Shown here piece after piece: positions 16,650 to 26,300 of a stretch of DNA of 64,000 bases. Both the position numbers and the translations under genes were made by a program. The stretch covers positions 62,001-126,000 of the forward strand of contig CBDAQW010000005.1 in the NCBI GenBank assembly GCA_965199185.1. The letters are read 5' to 3'. How positions within the stretch are numbered: position 1 is the stretch's first letter; each line of letters begins with the position of its first letter. The stretch is from Endozoicomonas sp965199185 (GTDB taxonomy: Bacteria > Pseudomonadota > Gammaproteobacteria > Pseudomonadales > Endozoicomonadaceae). Below the pieces are notes generated by a model, which made no database searches, was not told the origin of the DNA, and saw nothing but the letters and a program-made list of their open reading frames with translations.

Positions 16650-17789
16650 ATGCCGTTTCTCTGCGCTTCGATGCAGTCTTTTTCCATACAAATTTCTAAT
16701 TTGCCTCTTTTTTTAAAGAAGCTATTCACTGGAGGGCTGGTTTCAGCTTTATCTCTGTTGTTGGCTTTATCGTCACCTTCTGTCATCGCCAACAATAAAG
16801 TCACATTGCAAGTTGGAGTAACATACGACTTTGACCACACACTCAGGCATATTCTTGGTGAATTTATCGAAAAAAATCCCAATCAGTACAATAAACCGGT
16901 CTTTACCGTCGGAACTTCGTCCGAAATTGCTGAACAACTCAACAACGGTAAAAATTTCGACATCATTTTTCTGAACGACCGAACAAAAGCCATTGAGCTT
17001 GAAAGAGCAGGAAAACTTCTTAGCGGCTCAAGAAAAACATTTGCTTACGGTCGTCTGGCTTATTGGCATGATGCCCCCTATTCAATAGCACCCTATAATA
17101 TAGCCAATCATATAATTGCGACCAATAGCAGCCTGTTTGTTGCTGAGCCGAAAGAAACGCTTTTCGGCGCCAGAATCCGGGAGTATCTGGATGATGAGAT
17201 CATCTATGATCAGGCTTGGATGCAGGGAAGAGTCACCTTTGAAGATAAAGTCACTACATGCTGGGCAGAACCTGAAGGTCATGATCACGACGCATCACAT
17301 CATGATGATGAGGAGGAATGCACGGTTTATCCACGTCCTGCATTTGTACCGGCATCATTTGTAATACATGGTGATGAGGATCATGATGTCAACGAACACG
17401 TAGATCATTATACCTATCCTCCTGAATCAGAGGTAACTGCTGTACCTGACGACCTGTTTAAACCAATCGTTGAGCAATTGGCGATTCCAAGAAATGCTCC
17501 ACACTATCAAGAAGCAGAAATACTCTCAAACTATGTGTTAAGTAACGATATACAAAAATACATTGGTGATCATGGATATTATCTTGCTGATCACTACGAA
17601 AATATGAGCAGCGAACCTGTAAAAGGCTGTGCTTCGGTTGCTGCAGCAGCTATATTCAGTCTTTTAGGTGGGACGGTGCTTGGCATCGCAATAGGTAACT
17701 TTGTAGGCATATACTGGAGCAAGAATCATGGAGGTTATGCTTTCGGCAGGTTCCCTCGTGAACCGAAATTAATATCGTCAGGTGCCTGA
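16650..17789 (+). CDS. ModA-like periplasmic binding protein with His/Asp-rich insert and C-terminal membrane segment
   Basis: 379 residues from the ATG at 16650; a TTG six codons upstream is also possible. A hydrophobic signal region (residues about 25-50, GGLVSALSLLLALSS) precedes a type II binding-protein fold like ModA: LQVGVTYDF, a TVGTSSEIAEQLNNG ligand-loop analogue, FDIIFLNDRTKAIELERAGKL, then FKPIVEQLAIPR and AEILSNYVLSNDIQKYIGDHGY. Between the two lobes is a roughly 50-residue insert rich in His, Asp and Glu (HDHDASHHDDEEEC, HGDEDHDVNEHVDHY), typical of zinc or nickel binding. Near the C-terminus a hydrophobic stretch (ASVAAAAIFSLLGGTVLGIAIG) would anchor it. There are no permease or ATPase genes beside it. 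The ModA fold is read by eye and the ligand is unknown; a metal sensor or scavenger is plausible. Confidence 0.6.
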   Translation: MPFLCASMQSFSIQISNLPLFLKKLFTGGLVSALSLLLALSSPSVIANNKVTLQVGVTYDFDHTLRHILGEFIEKNPNQYNKPVFTVGTSSEIAEQLNNGKNFDIIFLNDRTKAIELERAGKLLSGSRKTFAYGRLAYWHDAPYSIAPYNIANHIIATNSSLFVAEPKETLFGARIREYLDDEIIYDQAWMQGRVTFEDKVTTCWAEPEGHDHDASHHDDEEECTVYPRPAFVPASFVIHGDEDHDVNEHVDHYTYPPESEVTAVPDDLFKPIVEQLAIPRNAPHYQEAEILSNYVLSNDIQKYIGDHGYYLADHYENMSSEPVKGCASVAAAAIFSLLGGTVLGIAIGNFVGIYWSKNHGGYAFGRFPREPKLISSGA

Positions 17790-17812
17790 CCTCCATCGCC
17801 TCACAGCAAACC

Positions 17813-17840
17813 AGAAGCCAGACCCGTCTGGCTTCTTTTT
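17813..17840. terminator. Bidirectional terminator between ModA-like gene and slyD
   Basis: The perfect 11-bp arms AGAAGCCAGAC and GTCTGGCTTCT are separated by two bases and followed by TTTT, ending at 17840. It sits between convergent genes and could serve both. Confidence 0.85.
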
Positions 17841-17854
17841 AGATGAACCCCGAC

Positions 17855-18334
17855 TTAATGATAATCCTCATTGAGCTCATGCACATGACCATGATCCAAT
17901 TCTTCTTTGGTCGCTTCACGCACTCCAACCACTTCAACATTGAAGTGCAGATTTTCACCCGCCAGAGAGTGGTTCGCATCCACCACCACCTGATCGTCAT
18001 GAATAGCAACAATCGTCACAACACGAGGACCAATGGCCGTATCGGCATGGAACTGACTACCCACTTCTAGCGGGTGATCACCAAACTGTTCACGAGGAAT
18101 AGGCTGAACCAGGCTTTCATCATACTCACCATAAGCTTCTGCCGCTTCAATGGAAACATCAAACTTATCTCCGGCCTGCTTACCTTCCATTGCATTTTCC
18201 AGACCTTCGACGATACTCATCTCGCCATGCAAGTAAGCCATAGGCGCCTCGCCTTCGGAGCTGTCCATAACTTCCCCGTCATCATTCTTCAGGGTGTAAT
18301 GGAAAAGAGCCACATGTTCTTTGGCAATTTTCAT
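17855..18334 (-). CDS. slyD: FKBP-type peptidyl-prolyl isomerase, SlyD-like
   Basis: 159 residues with the SlyD arrangement of an FKBP domain interrupted by an insert-in-flap chaperone domain: VALFHYTLKNDDGEVMDSSEG (8-28), PMAYLHGEMSIVEGLENAMEGK with the flap start (31-52), the IF region AAEAYGEYDESLVQPIPREQF (64-84), and VDANHSLAGENLHFNVEVVGVREAT returning to FKBP (about 117-142). It has only a few His near the end (HGHVHELNEDYH) rather than the long metal-binding tail of E. coli SlyD. Cytosolic folding helper. Monocistronic, convergent with the ModA-like gene. Confidence 0.9.
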   Translation of the reverse strand: MKIAKEHVALFHYTLKNDDGEVMDSSEGEAPMAYLHGEMSIVEGLENAMEGKQAGDKFDVSIEAAEAYGEYDESLVQPIPREQFGDHPLEVGSQFHADTAIGPRVVTIVAIHDDQVVVDANHSLAGENLHFNVEVVGVREATKEELDHGHVHELNEDYH

Positions 18335-18489
18335 CAGCGATTCGCCTTATTAAAAAGATAAAAAGGGGTAGTATATCAGCCAGAAAGAGAAAATACCTTT
18401 TAAGTAAATAGTCTGAATGACAGAATAGCCAATAGCTGGAACCGTCATAGCTATATCATTACCATCATCGGAAGAATCGGAGAGTAATC

Positions 18490-19071
18490 TTGAGCAATCC
18501 ACGCTGCGACTGGTGTCATGGAGATGATCTTTACACCAGGTATCATGATAAAGAATGGGGGGTTCCCACTTATGATGACAAAAAGCTGTTTGAGTTTCTT
18601 ATTTTGGAAGGCGCTCAGGCTGGTCTGAGCTGGATCACCATTCTAAAAAGAAGACAAGGGTACCAAAATGCCTTTCATCAGTTTGATGTGAAGAAAGTGG
18701 CGGCCATGACGGAAGCCGATATTGAACGACTGCTGCAGGATGCAGGCATTATCCGCAATCGTCTGAAAATAAACAGTACCATCAAAAATGCTCAGGCCTT
18801 TATTAATGTTCAGAGAGCGTTTGGTAGCTTTAGTCAGTACATCTGGTCTTTTGTTAATCACAACCCCATCATCAACCAGCGAAAAAGCATGGGTGAGGTG
18901 CCAGCAACGACAGATATTTCAGACCGCATGAGCAAAGATCTGAAAAAACGAGGCTTCAGCTTTGTGGGCAGCACGATTTGTTACGCTTACATGCAATCAA
19001 TGGGAATGGTGAATGACCACCTGATCACTTGTCCTGCTTATTATGGCCCCACTAACGAGAAGGTATCTTAA
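18490..19071 (+). CDS. tag: DNA-3-methyladenine glycosylase I
   Basis: Removes 3-methyladenine from alkylated DNA. The 193 residues start RCDWCHGDDLYTRYHDKEWGVP with the zinc Cys and His of the Tag zinc snap, then FEFLILEGAQAGLSWITILKRR (the substrate pocket Glu and Trp), LLQDAGIIRNRLKI, SFVNHNP and KKRGFSFVGSTICYAYMQSMGMVNDH. The start is TTG at 18490, because no ATG lies in frame between the stop upstream and the conserved SNPRCDW; a cggagag site precedes it. Length matches E. coli Tag (187). Confidence 0.93.
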   Translation: MSNPRCDWCHGDDLYTRYHDKEWGVPTYDDKKLFEFLILEGAQAGLSWITILKRRQGYQNAFHQFDVKKVAAMTEADIERLLQDAGIIRNRLKINSTIKNAQAFINVQRAFGSFSQYIWSFVNHNPIINQRKSMGEVPATTDISDRMSKDLKKRGFSFVGSTICYAYMQSMGMVNDHLITCPAYYGPTNEKVS

Positions 19072-19216
19072 ACCCAAAGATATCTTGAACCAAAAAAACA
19101 TTGGAGAATTTTCCGGACAGCTTGAAAACCCGAATCAACCGATACGACAGGCAAGCTGCCTGACTGTAGGCTATAAAGAAGTATAAATTATATGCTGTCG
19201 GACAACATTCTTCTGT

Positions 19217-22200
19217 ATGTTAAAGAAATATAACCATCTTATTTATCATGCTTTCCTATTTATGGGACTTTTGTGCTCAAATTTATTATTAATGCTTCCT
19301 GCAGAGGCAATGATGATGGATGAAGGGGAAGAGATCATTGAAATAACTGATGAGGGTGATCCAACAATAGAACTGGATGATCAGCCTGAAGTCGAACCGT
19401 ACACAAAGTTTTATTCGACGATTCAGGCTTTTATCAAAATACCGGCTTTTCAGATTCACTTAAGAAATTTGCAACAAATGAATGAGGATGATACCGGTCC
19501 ATGCAGAGCTAATGAAAATTATCGAATCTATGTTAGAACCACTCGTGGCTTCACCGAGCTTGGCATTGATGTTACTGATGCAGCCAGTGGCGCTGACCCA
19601 CTAACACAAGACAGCGAAGACCTTGGCACCAGCCCAATAAAAACCAACCCTTTCTTCTCCCGCTTAAGCTCTGTGACTCCCTTCTCCCCTGAACAGCCTG
19701 CACCTTACGATCAGCGTGAAATAAGATGGTTCGGTGAATATTCTGAACACGGTTATGCAGAGCGCATTCAGCAAAGAGAACTTGATGAACATCTCGGATA
19801 TATTATTTTCAAACAATCACCAACAAGAGTAAAAACGGCTGAGACAAAAAAACAACATACCCCACCTGGCTTTGAATTCGTGCAAGACAGTAAAGAGATG
19901 GATTATATTGATGTCGTTAGTCCAATAATGCACAAAGTCGTTATCAATGAAGAACGCATAGCCCACACGCCTGATCTTATTTCAAGCATAAACTTTCCGG
20001 CTTATTCCCCTGCAAGTGATACAAATATTCAATACAAGCCTGCTTATCGTTTTTATCGAAACAAAAACAATCCAAGACTTATTTACATTGTTTACATCTT
20101 TGAAGACTCAGAAAAAAATGAAGTGGAATTTTTGATCAAATACGACACTGTCAAAATACTTCGATTAACTGACATGATGGAGCAAGATAAAGAAGATCCT
20201 TTATTTATGCACCAACTGAGAGAAAGTGCGAAAGAAATTTCTGGCAAGCCATTTGACGATGCTTTAGAAGATATCACTATTGCCATATTCGAGAACTTTA
20301 TGAATACATTCGAGGCTTTCTATATTTCGAAGATGCCTGAAGAAGGGATGATGGTTGATAAAAGTTTAGGTGCTGGGATTTCTGCTCAGGTAAACAGTGG
20401 AAATTCTTTCAAATCTCTGGTTATCAAGCGTTACAACAAAGCATTTAAAACCGAAAAGGATGCACAACTGGCCATCAACGGCTTGATCATTTATGGGATA
20501 TTATGCAAAAAAGCAGGTATTAAACGAGTGCATTCAAAGTACTTCATGATAAAGAATGCTTCGGGCAACTTCATCATGTATTCCATTCAGAAACAACTGA
20601 GTGGTTTTGCTGAAGATTATTTTGACAATCCCAATATTACCATTGAAGAAAAACTTAAGGCACTTGAAGAAATCTTCAATATAGGCAACAAACTTGAAGA
20701 ATATAATATGATTCGAAACAAAGCTAATAACAATAATAGCCATTCGGTGATTCAGGTGCGTGAAGATAAAAATCCTGGCAACTATGCCCTTGTTGAAGAT
20801 AGCTGGGCCATCATGGATGACAATCCTGCTTATTCTTATTTTCTTGGTCAAATGAACCCGGTAAACTACTTGTCGTTAAATTTATGGCCTGAAGCGCAAA
20901 AACATCTTGAGGCGATGAGTAGAATTCCAATATACGGTAATCTTTTCTTTCTTCGTTATTTAAAATCCAAAATAAACAAATCATCACTCAGGCATTATAA
21001 ATTCATTAATTTTGGTGCAAAATCAAGAGAGACCGCAAAACGTTTTGATGATTATCTTAATCTCTTTGAGAAATACGTTTCTCTTATGTCTGAATCAAAG
21101 CACTTAACTAACTGGCTAAAAAGTAATGAAGATGAACTCCAGGCTGCACTGCTTTCTGATCGCTACGGGTATTACATCCCTGATGAACGCATAAAATCAT
21201 TGCCTCTTAAAGATAAGATTCAAGAATATGTGAACAAGATGGTCAGCAAAGTGGCCAGCGTAAAGTCAAAACGCGCAGAAATTAACAGCATACGTAACTC
21301 TGAAAGAGTGAAAGATCAATTTAAAAGTGGCAAGCAGACCGCTTCAGTGATTTTGACGGATGAAGAAACCATAGGTTATCTGAGTAACTACGACCTTCGG
21401 TATTACCCGACACCAAGAGATAACTACTGTTTCTGGCATGGGATACTGGCCAATCCTCGATTGTCCTGGACCCGGCTTATCACACAATTCACACAAGAAT
21501 CCGCACAAAGGCTGCATGAGGAATACCTTGCTTTTCTTGAATCATATATGGGAGGCGCCGCCAATATAGTCAACTCCAATATACGACAAAATACGCCAAA
21601 CAGCTGGGTGTATGATGATGATATACCGAGCATCATGCAGTTTCTCTATCACAGGTTACAAAGGCCTTACAATATACTGGTTTTATCACTGACTCCCGAT
21701 GGACACCTGATCGGAATTTACACTCATTTCTCTTTCAGTGACGCTGGCATCTACTCTCCTAACAGGCCAATCACTATTGATGATCCAATCAGGGATCCGG
21801 ACATCCTGAGAAGCATTGCCGACCAGCAAAACACCCTGACTTTCTATAATCACATCAACAATGTCAGCACAGAAAATAATCCGAGCGATAATCACTGGGG
21901 TATAGTGACGGGTACTTCCATCGATATAGATGCAAGGGAAGAACTCAGTGAAACCATTCTGAATAATCCTCAGACATTTGAAAACCCGCTGAAAAACCGG
22001 AAAACTCAGAAATTCAAAATTGACACTACGGGAAAAAACGCTTTAACCCTTGACTTAAGATCGCCAATAGCAAAGATCATTGCCGAGCATGACTTCAGAG
22101 ACCGCGATATCTCAACGCATTTATTAATGGCTTTGATAGAAACGCTGCTTTTTGAGCTCAACCCAGAGCATAATTTGACGACAACCATTAGTGATAACTT

Positions 22201-23209
22201 CTATAAGATAATGCCTTATCTCACAAAAGATTATACGAATAACAGGCTGTTTTCTGAAAAAAACTCCATACATCAATTTTCTTCTATTCTTTTTGCTATG
22301 ATGGACTGGTTTTACATAAACTGGCCGTCTATGTGGGAGCACTTCAAAAATGCTGAAAATTCATCTGATTTATGGAATCAATATCAAGCTAATCAAAATC
22401 TGCTTTTGTCGTCTATAGGAAAAGAGCTGGCAAACCCTTTTAAACAGAGTAAAAAGCCCAACGTTATTTTTCTGATACAACCAGACGTCACTTACTCTGA
22501 AAAAACACCCTTGTTTAACGTTTGGAAGTTCTGGCGACCGAATGATGACCGATTCCTGTCGAACCGCCAGCATTTTATTCTCTCCCCTGAAGATCTAAAT
22601 ACACTACTCAGTAGAAGCCCTCAAGCTATAGCTCTGTATAACAGTGCCAGGTCACTACAGTCAGGGCATTTTGTGTCTTATCACCGACCCTATGATTCTG
22701 AAACCAGAGTACTTTCTGGTTGGTGGGTAGTGAATACGATACCAATAAACAAGTCTGCTACTCAGCATTTACTGACTGCTCATCAAACTCGTCAACAAAT
22801 ACCTTCAGACTCGCAGGGAAACACCACATTAACCTATCAACCCGATGAAAGAGAGGTGTCCAAAGAAAAGATGAAGGTCGATTTGTCGTTTTTAAGGCAA
22901 GCCCTAAACACTACATCAGCACCACATTTCGACACTACTCAGTACGAGCAGGAAATAACTGACCCAATGTTATCCATATTGTATTCTTCCATGGAAGAAA
23001 AGCCGGACGACGTTGACCCTAAGGAAAAGAATCATTCTTATGATATTCGTTTTTGCCTCAGCCAACACCCGGGGCACTCACTGCCACTATCACCCAAAAC
23101 AGTCTCTGCTCTCCCCCCGAAGCCGTCTGTAAAAAAACAATTCTGGTTACTGCTGGCATTGTCTGTCGCCCAACTATTTAAACATGACTATTCTAAGAAA
23201 GGCCTATGA
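19217..23209 (+). CDS. Large exported protein with kinase-like and OTU-like signatures
   Basis: 1330 residues, unassigned. A Sec signal peptide (about 1-32) ends near PAEA. Residues about 380-540 show kinase-fold spacing: a Gly-rich loop LGAGISAQV (G385, G387), VIKRY with Lys404, a catalytic-loop analogue REDKNPGNY (Asp517, Asn522) and IMDDNP (Asp535, 18 residues after Asp517, as in true kinases). Residues about 725-900 resemble an OTU cysteine protease: PRDNYCFWHG (Asp735, Cys738), PYNILVLSL, and a closing His in NHWGIV (His893). The C-terminus has a hydrophobic stretch (FWLLLALSVAQLF). The gene looks richer in A+T than its neighbours, consistent with acquisition. Both domain calls rest on motif spacing only. 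If right, it is a secreted, host-directed enzyme. A hybrid sensor kinase follows 129 bases later. Confidence 0.6.
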   Translation: MLKKYNHLIYHAFLFMGLLCSNLLLMLPAEAMMMDEGEEIIEITDEGDPTIELDDQPEVEPYTKFYSTIQAFIKIPAFQIHLRNLQQMNEDDTGPCRANENYRIYVRTTRGFTELGIDVTDAASGADPLTQDSEDLGTSPIKTNPFFSRLSSVTPFSPEQPAPYDQREIRWFGEYSEHGYAERIQQRELDEHLGYIIFKQSPTRVKTAETKKQHTPPGFEFVQDSKEMDYIDVVSPIMHKVVINEERIAHTPDLISSINFPAYSPASDTNIQYKPAYRFYRNKNNPRLIYIVYIFEDSEKNEVEFLIKYDTVKILRLTDMMEQDKEDPLFMHQLRESAKEISGKPFDDALEDITIAIFENFMNTFEAFYISKMPEEGMMVDKSLGAGISAQVNSGNSFKSLVIKRYNKAFKTEKDAQLAINGLIIYGILCKKAGIKRVHSKYFMIKNASGNFIMYSIQKQLSGFAEDYFDNPNITIEEKLKALEEIFNIGNKLEEYNMIRNKANNNNSHSVIQVREDKNPGNYALVEDSWAIMDDNPAYSYFLGQMNPVNYLSLNLWPEAQKHLEAMSRIPIYGNLFFLRYLKSKINKSSLRHYKFINFGAKSRETAKRFDDYLNLFEKYVSLMSESKHLTNWLKSNEDELQAALLSDRYGYYIPDERIKSLPLKDKIQEYVNKMVSKVASVKSKRAEINSIRNSERVKDQFKSGKQTASVILTDEETIGYLSNYDLRYYPTPRDNYCFWHGILANPRLSWTRLITQFTQESAQRLHEEYLAFLESYMGGAANIVNSNIRQNTPNSWVYDDDIPSIMQFLYHRLQRPYNILVLSLTPDGHLIGIYTHFSFSDAGIYSPNRPITIDDPIRDPDILRSIADQQNTLTFYNHINNVSTENNPSDNHWGIVTGTSIDIDAREELSETILNNPQTFENPLKNRKTQKFKIDTTGKNALTLDLRSPIAKIIAEHDFRDRDISTHLLMALIETLLFELNPEHNLTTTISDNFYKIMPYLTKDYTNNRLFSEKNSIHQFSSILFAMMDWFYINWPSMWEHFKNAENSSDLWNQYQANQNLLLSSIGKELANPFKQSKKPNVIFLIQPDVTYSEKTPLFNVWKFWRPNDDRFLSNRQHFILSPEDLNTLLSRSPQAIALYNSARSLQSGHFVSYHRPYDSETRVLSGWWVVNTIPINKSATQHLLTAHQTRQQIPSDSQGNTTLTYQPDEREVSKEKMKVDLSFLRQALNTTSAPHFDTTQYEQEITDPMLSILYSSMEEKPDDVDPKEKNHSYDIRFCLSQHPGHSLPLSPKTVSALPPKPSVKKQFWLLLALSVAQLFKHDYSKKGL

Positions 23210-23219
23210 TCTTGTGCTG

Positions 23220-23270
23220 GCAGCCCGTCGGACTTTTTGTCGGTACGTTCGTCTTATTCCGACAGGCTGC
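23220..23270. other. Inverted repeat after the 1330-residue gene
   Basis: GCAGCC-c-GTCGGA and TCCGAC-a-GGCTGC form two 6-bp stem segments broken by one mismatch, with a 25-base T-rich loop. There is no U tract after it, so it may be a processing or retroregulatory hairpin rather than a simple terminator. Confidence 0.5.
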
Positions 23271-23338
23271 TAGTTTGACTCACAGTGCGGAATGCTGACT
23301 TTCCTGTTGGTTCCAGAGTGATATGCCAGACGTTTTTT

Positions 23339-26300
23339 ATGCATACATCAATTCGACATAAAATCACCCTTTATAATTTTCTGCCTGCTCTTGCTCTCTA
23401 CAGTTTGGCTACCTTTGTTTTTCTGTACTTTGCGTTCAAAGCGGTTTCGACCGAAACCAGTCAGAAGCATTTTTTTCAGGCACGAGAGTATGTGGCAGTC
23501 ATTGACAGCAATGCCAGGCAGACTGTTACGGCCGGTAGAGCACTGGCGCTTGGCAGAGAAATATTTAACCACTCTGAATCTGATCAAACCCGTTTTATCA
23601 GCACTTTGTTACAAGATATTGTTCCTGTTACCGGTGCAGGGTATATCACCTTCTCATCGACATCATCAAAGCCAACCTATAAAACAGATTATTGGGAAAG
23701 AGCAAGTACTACTTTTGTTAAATCCAGCCCGTCTTCTGAGTTTGATATTCCGGTTGATGTACTTGAATCAATGATTTATGCGACAGAACTCACCTACAAA
23801 TGGCATGTAAATACAACCATTAGAAATGATCGCTTTGAATCAACCCTGCTGATTGCAATGCCATCGAAAAATGCTCTGCCAACACTATTTCGTATCGATA
23901 TTGACGGAGAAAAACTCACGACACCATTATTGTGGGATAATCCAAGAACACGCTTGACGCTTCTGGATGCTTCCGGAAATGTACTTTACACCAATGGTGT
24001 CACCTTACCTCAAACAAGAACCATGGAAGAGTTGGTTACCATTCCTCCCTGTCAGGGTTTCAGCAAGATTCACATTACCCGTGAAGATGAAAATCCAATT
24101 GCCCGAATTCTCTTCAATCCAATATACCCGACGTCAAAAGACGAACCCTGCGCCCTGTTCAGAGAAGCCTCTCGCAGAGTCTCTGAACTGGGAGAGTCCA
24201 TAAACTTTCGTTCATTTTCGAGAAATGATAAGAAATGGTTGACCGCCTTTCCGGTACCCAGTACGCGCTGGTACTTCTCTTTGGGTATGCTGGAGGAAGA
24301 TGTACTCCGGCCGGTCACCAATCTTGCCATTCTTTGCGTTTCACTGACTGGCATTGCTTTGTTATTAACCGTCATTTGCCTGTGGTTTGCATTGGGGAGG
24401 GTAACCAACCCTCTCATGAAGCTTAAAAACCGAATGAATAAAGTCGCCAGAAGTAATGCATCTTCTTTACCTGAAGAGGTCATAAAAGACGAAGTCGCCA
24501 GTTTATCCAGAAGTTTCGCTCGTTTGATTGATCGTCTGTCAGACCGGGAACGGGATCTGCAACAGGTTCGAACCCATAATATGGCGCATCTGGTTCAACA
24601 GTTGCATGACCATTATTTTTATTTCAATTTAGATCGCTGCGGCAATATTTTTTATGTCAGTCCATCCATTCAGTCGATTCTTGGCTACGATAAGATCAGC
24701 TTTTTGACCAATATCCGGCAATTCCTGACCTCATCAGCCTTGAACCAGCCTTTTCGGGAATTGTTGGACAACAATTCTAACCAGTCATGGAGTGACCCAT
24801 TTGAGCTTGAAATGCAACATAAAGACGGCTCTGTTCGTCTGATAGAAATCATCTGTTCTGAGCAGGAGATTACTTTACACGAAGGCCAGGGAACTTTGGA
24901 TTATCTGCCAGATACCGGAACGTTAATCGATGGGATGGGGAATGATATTACTGATCGCGTCAGAGATACTGAAAAGTTCAAGTCATTAATTGCCAGCTCA
25001 CCCGATGCTATTGTGATCATTAATCCTGATGGGATTATTTCACTGGTCAACTCTAAGGTACTTGAGTTGTTTGATTATCAAGAACATGATTTGCTGAACA
25101 TGCCACTGTCGATACTCATTGCTCAAAAGGCCAGAACCGAATTACCCTTGTTAAAGAATTTTGATCGCCATTCAAAAGATAGCTTTTGTCTTGATAATTG
25201 TCTGTCTAAAGGGGTATCTCAATCTGGGCGATGTTTTCCTGTAGAAGTTTCCAGTAATGTGCTCAACACCACGGATGAAACCCTTATTTCTATTGTTTTC
25301 AGAGATATAACGGAACGAAAGCGAATAGAAAAAGAACTCATTTACGCCAAAGAAAAGACCGAAAAAGCCAGTCAGGCAAAGTCTGTGTTTTTATCCAATA
25401 TCAGTCATGAACTTAGAACGCCGCTTAATGGAATTCTGGGTTATGCCCAGCTGCTTTTGTCTGATGACAAAATGTCAGAAAAGCACCGGGCTAACCTGTC
25501 GGCCCTAGAGGTTTGTGGACATCACCTGCTTACCCTGATTAATGACATTTTGGATATGACTAAAATCGAAAGTGGCAGTATTGTTCTCGACCATCAACCG
25601 TTTAATCTGAGAAGCACACTGAAAACCGTCTCTGCCAATATTGGCCCATTAGCAAGGCAGAAGTCACTGACTGTTATTCTGAATATTTCTGATGAAGTGC
25701 CTGTTGAGATCAAAGGGGACGGCGTTAAATTACGGCAAGTCCTGATCAACCTTATTGGTAACGCTATTAAATTTACTGACGAAGGCACCATAAAGCTGAA
25801 TGTTGATGTTAGTAATGACCGACTTTCTTTTGCTGTTATTGATACAGGTATTGGTATTGCTAAGGAAGATCTTCAAAGCTTGTTCAAACCTTTCTCTCAA
25901 CTGCAGAAAGGGCGAAGCCAGGGGGGCACAGGGTTAGGTTTGGCTATTAGCTTTCGCCTGATTAGAGCAATGGGTGGTAAGCTCGAGGTCAAAAGCCAGT
26001 TACATAATGGGAGCTGTTTTTTCTTTAGTCTGCCATTAGAAGCCTGTCCTACTCCCCGAAAAGAAATAGCCTACTCAGTAAGCAGTCCTGATCAAATCCT
26101 GCCATCCGGTGACAAATTTGAGTTTGAGCATATTCTCGTTGTTGACGATAACTTTGATAGCCGGAATATGCTGGTGCATGCACTGAAAAACAAGCATTGC
26201 ATTGTTGATGCCGCCAAAGACGGTCAGGAAGCATTAACCAAATGCCAAAATGCCTCTTATTCCTTAATATTGATGGATTTGAGAATGCCTTGCCTTGATG

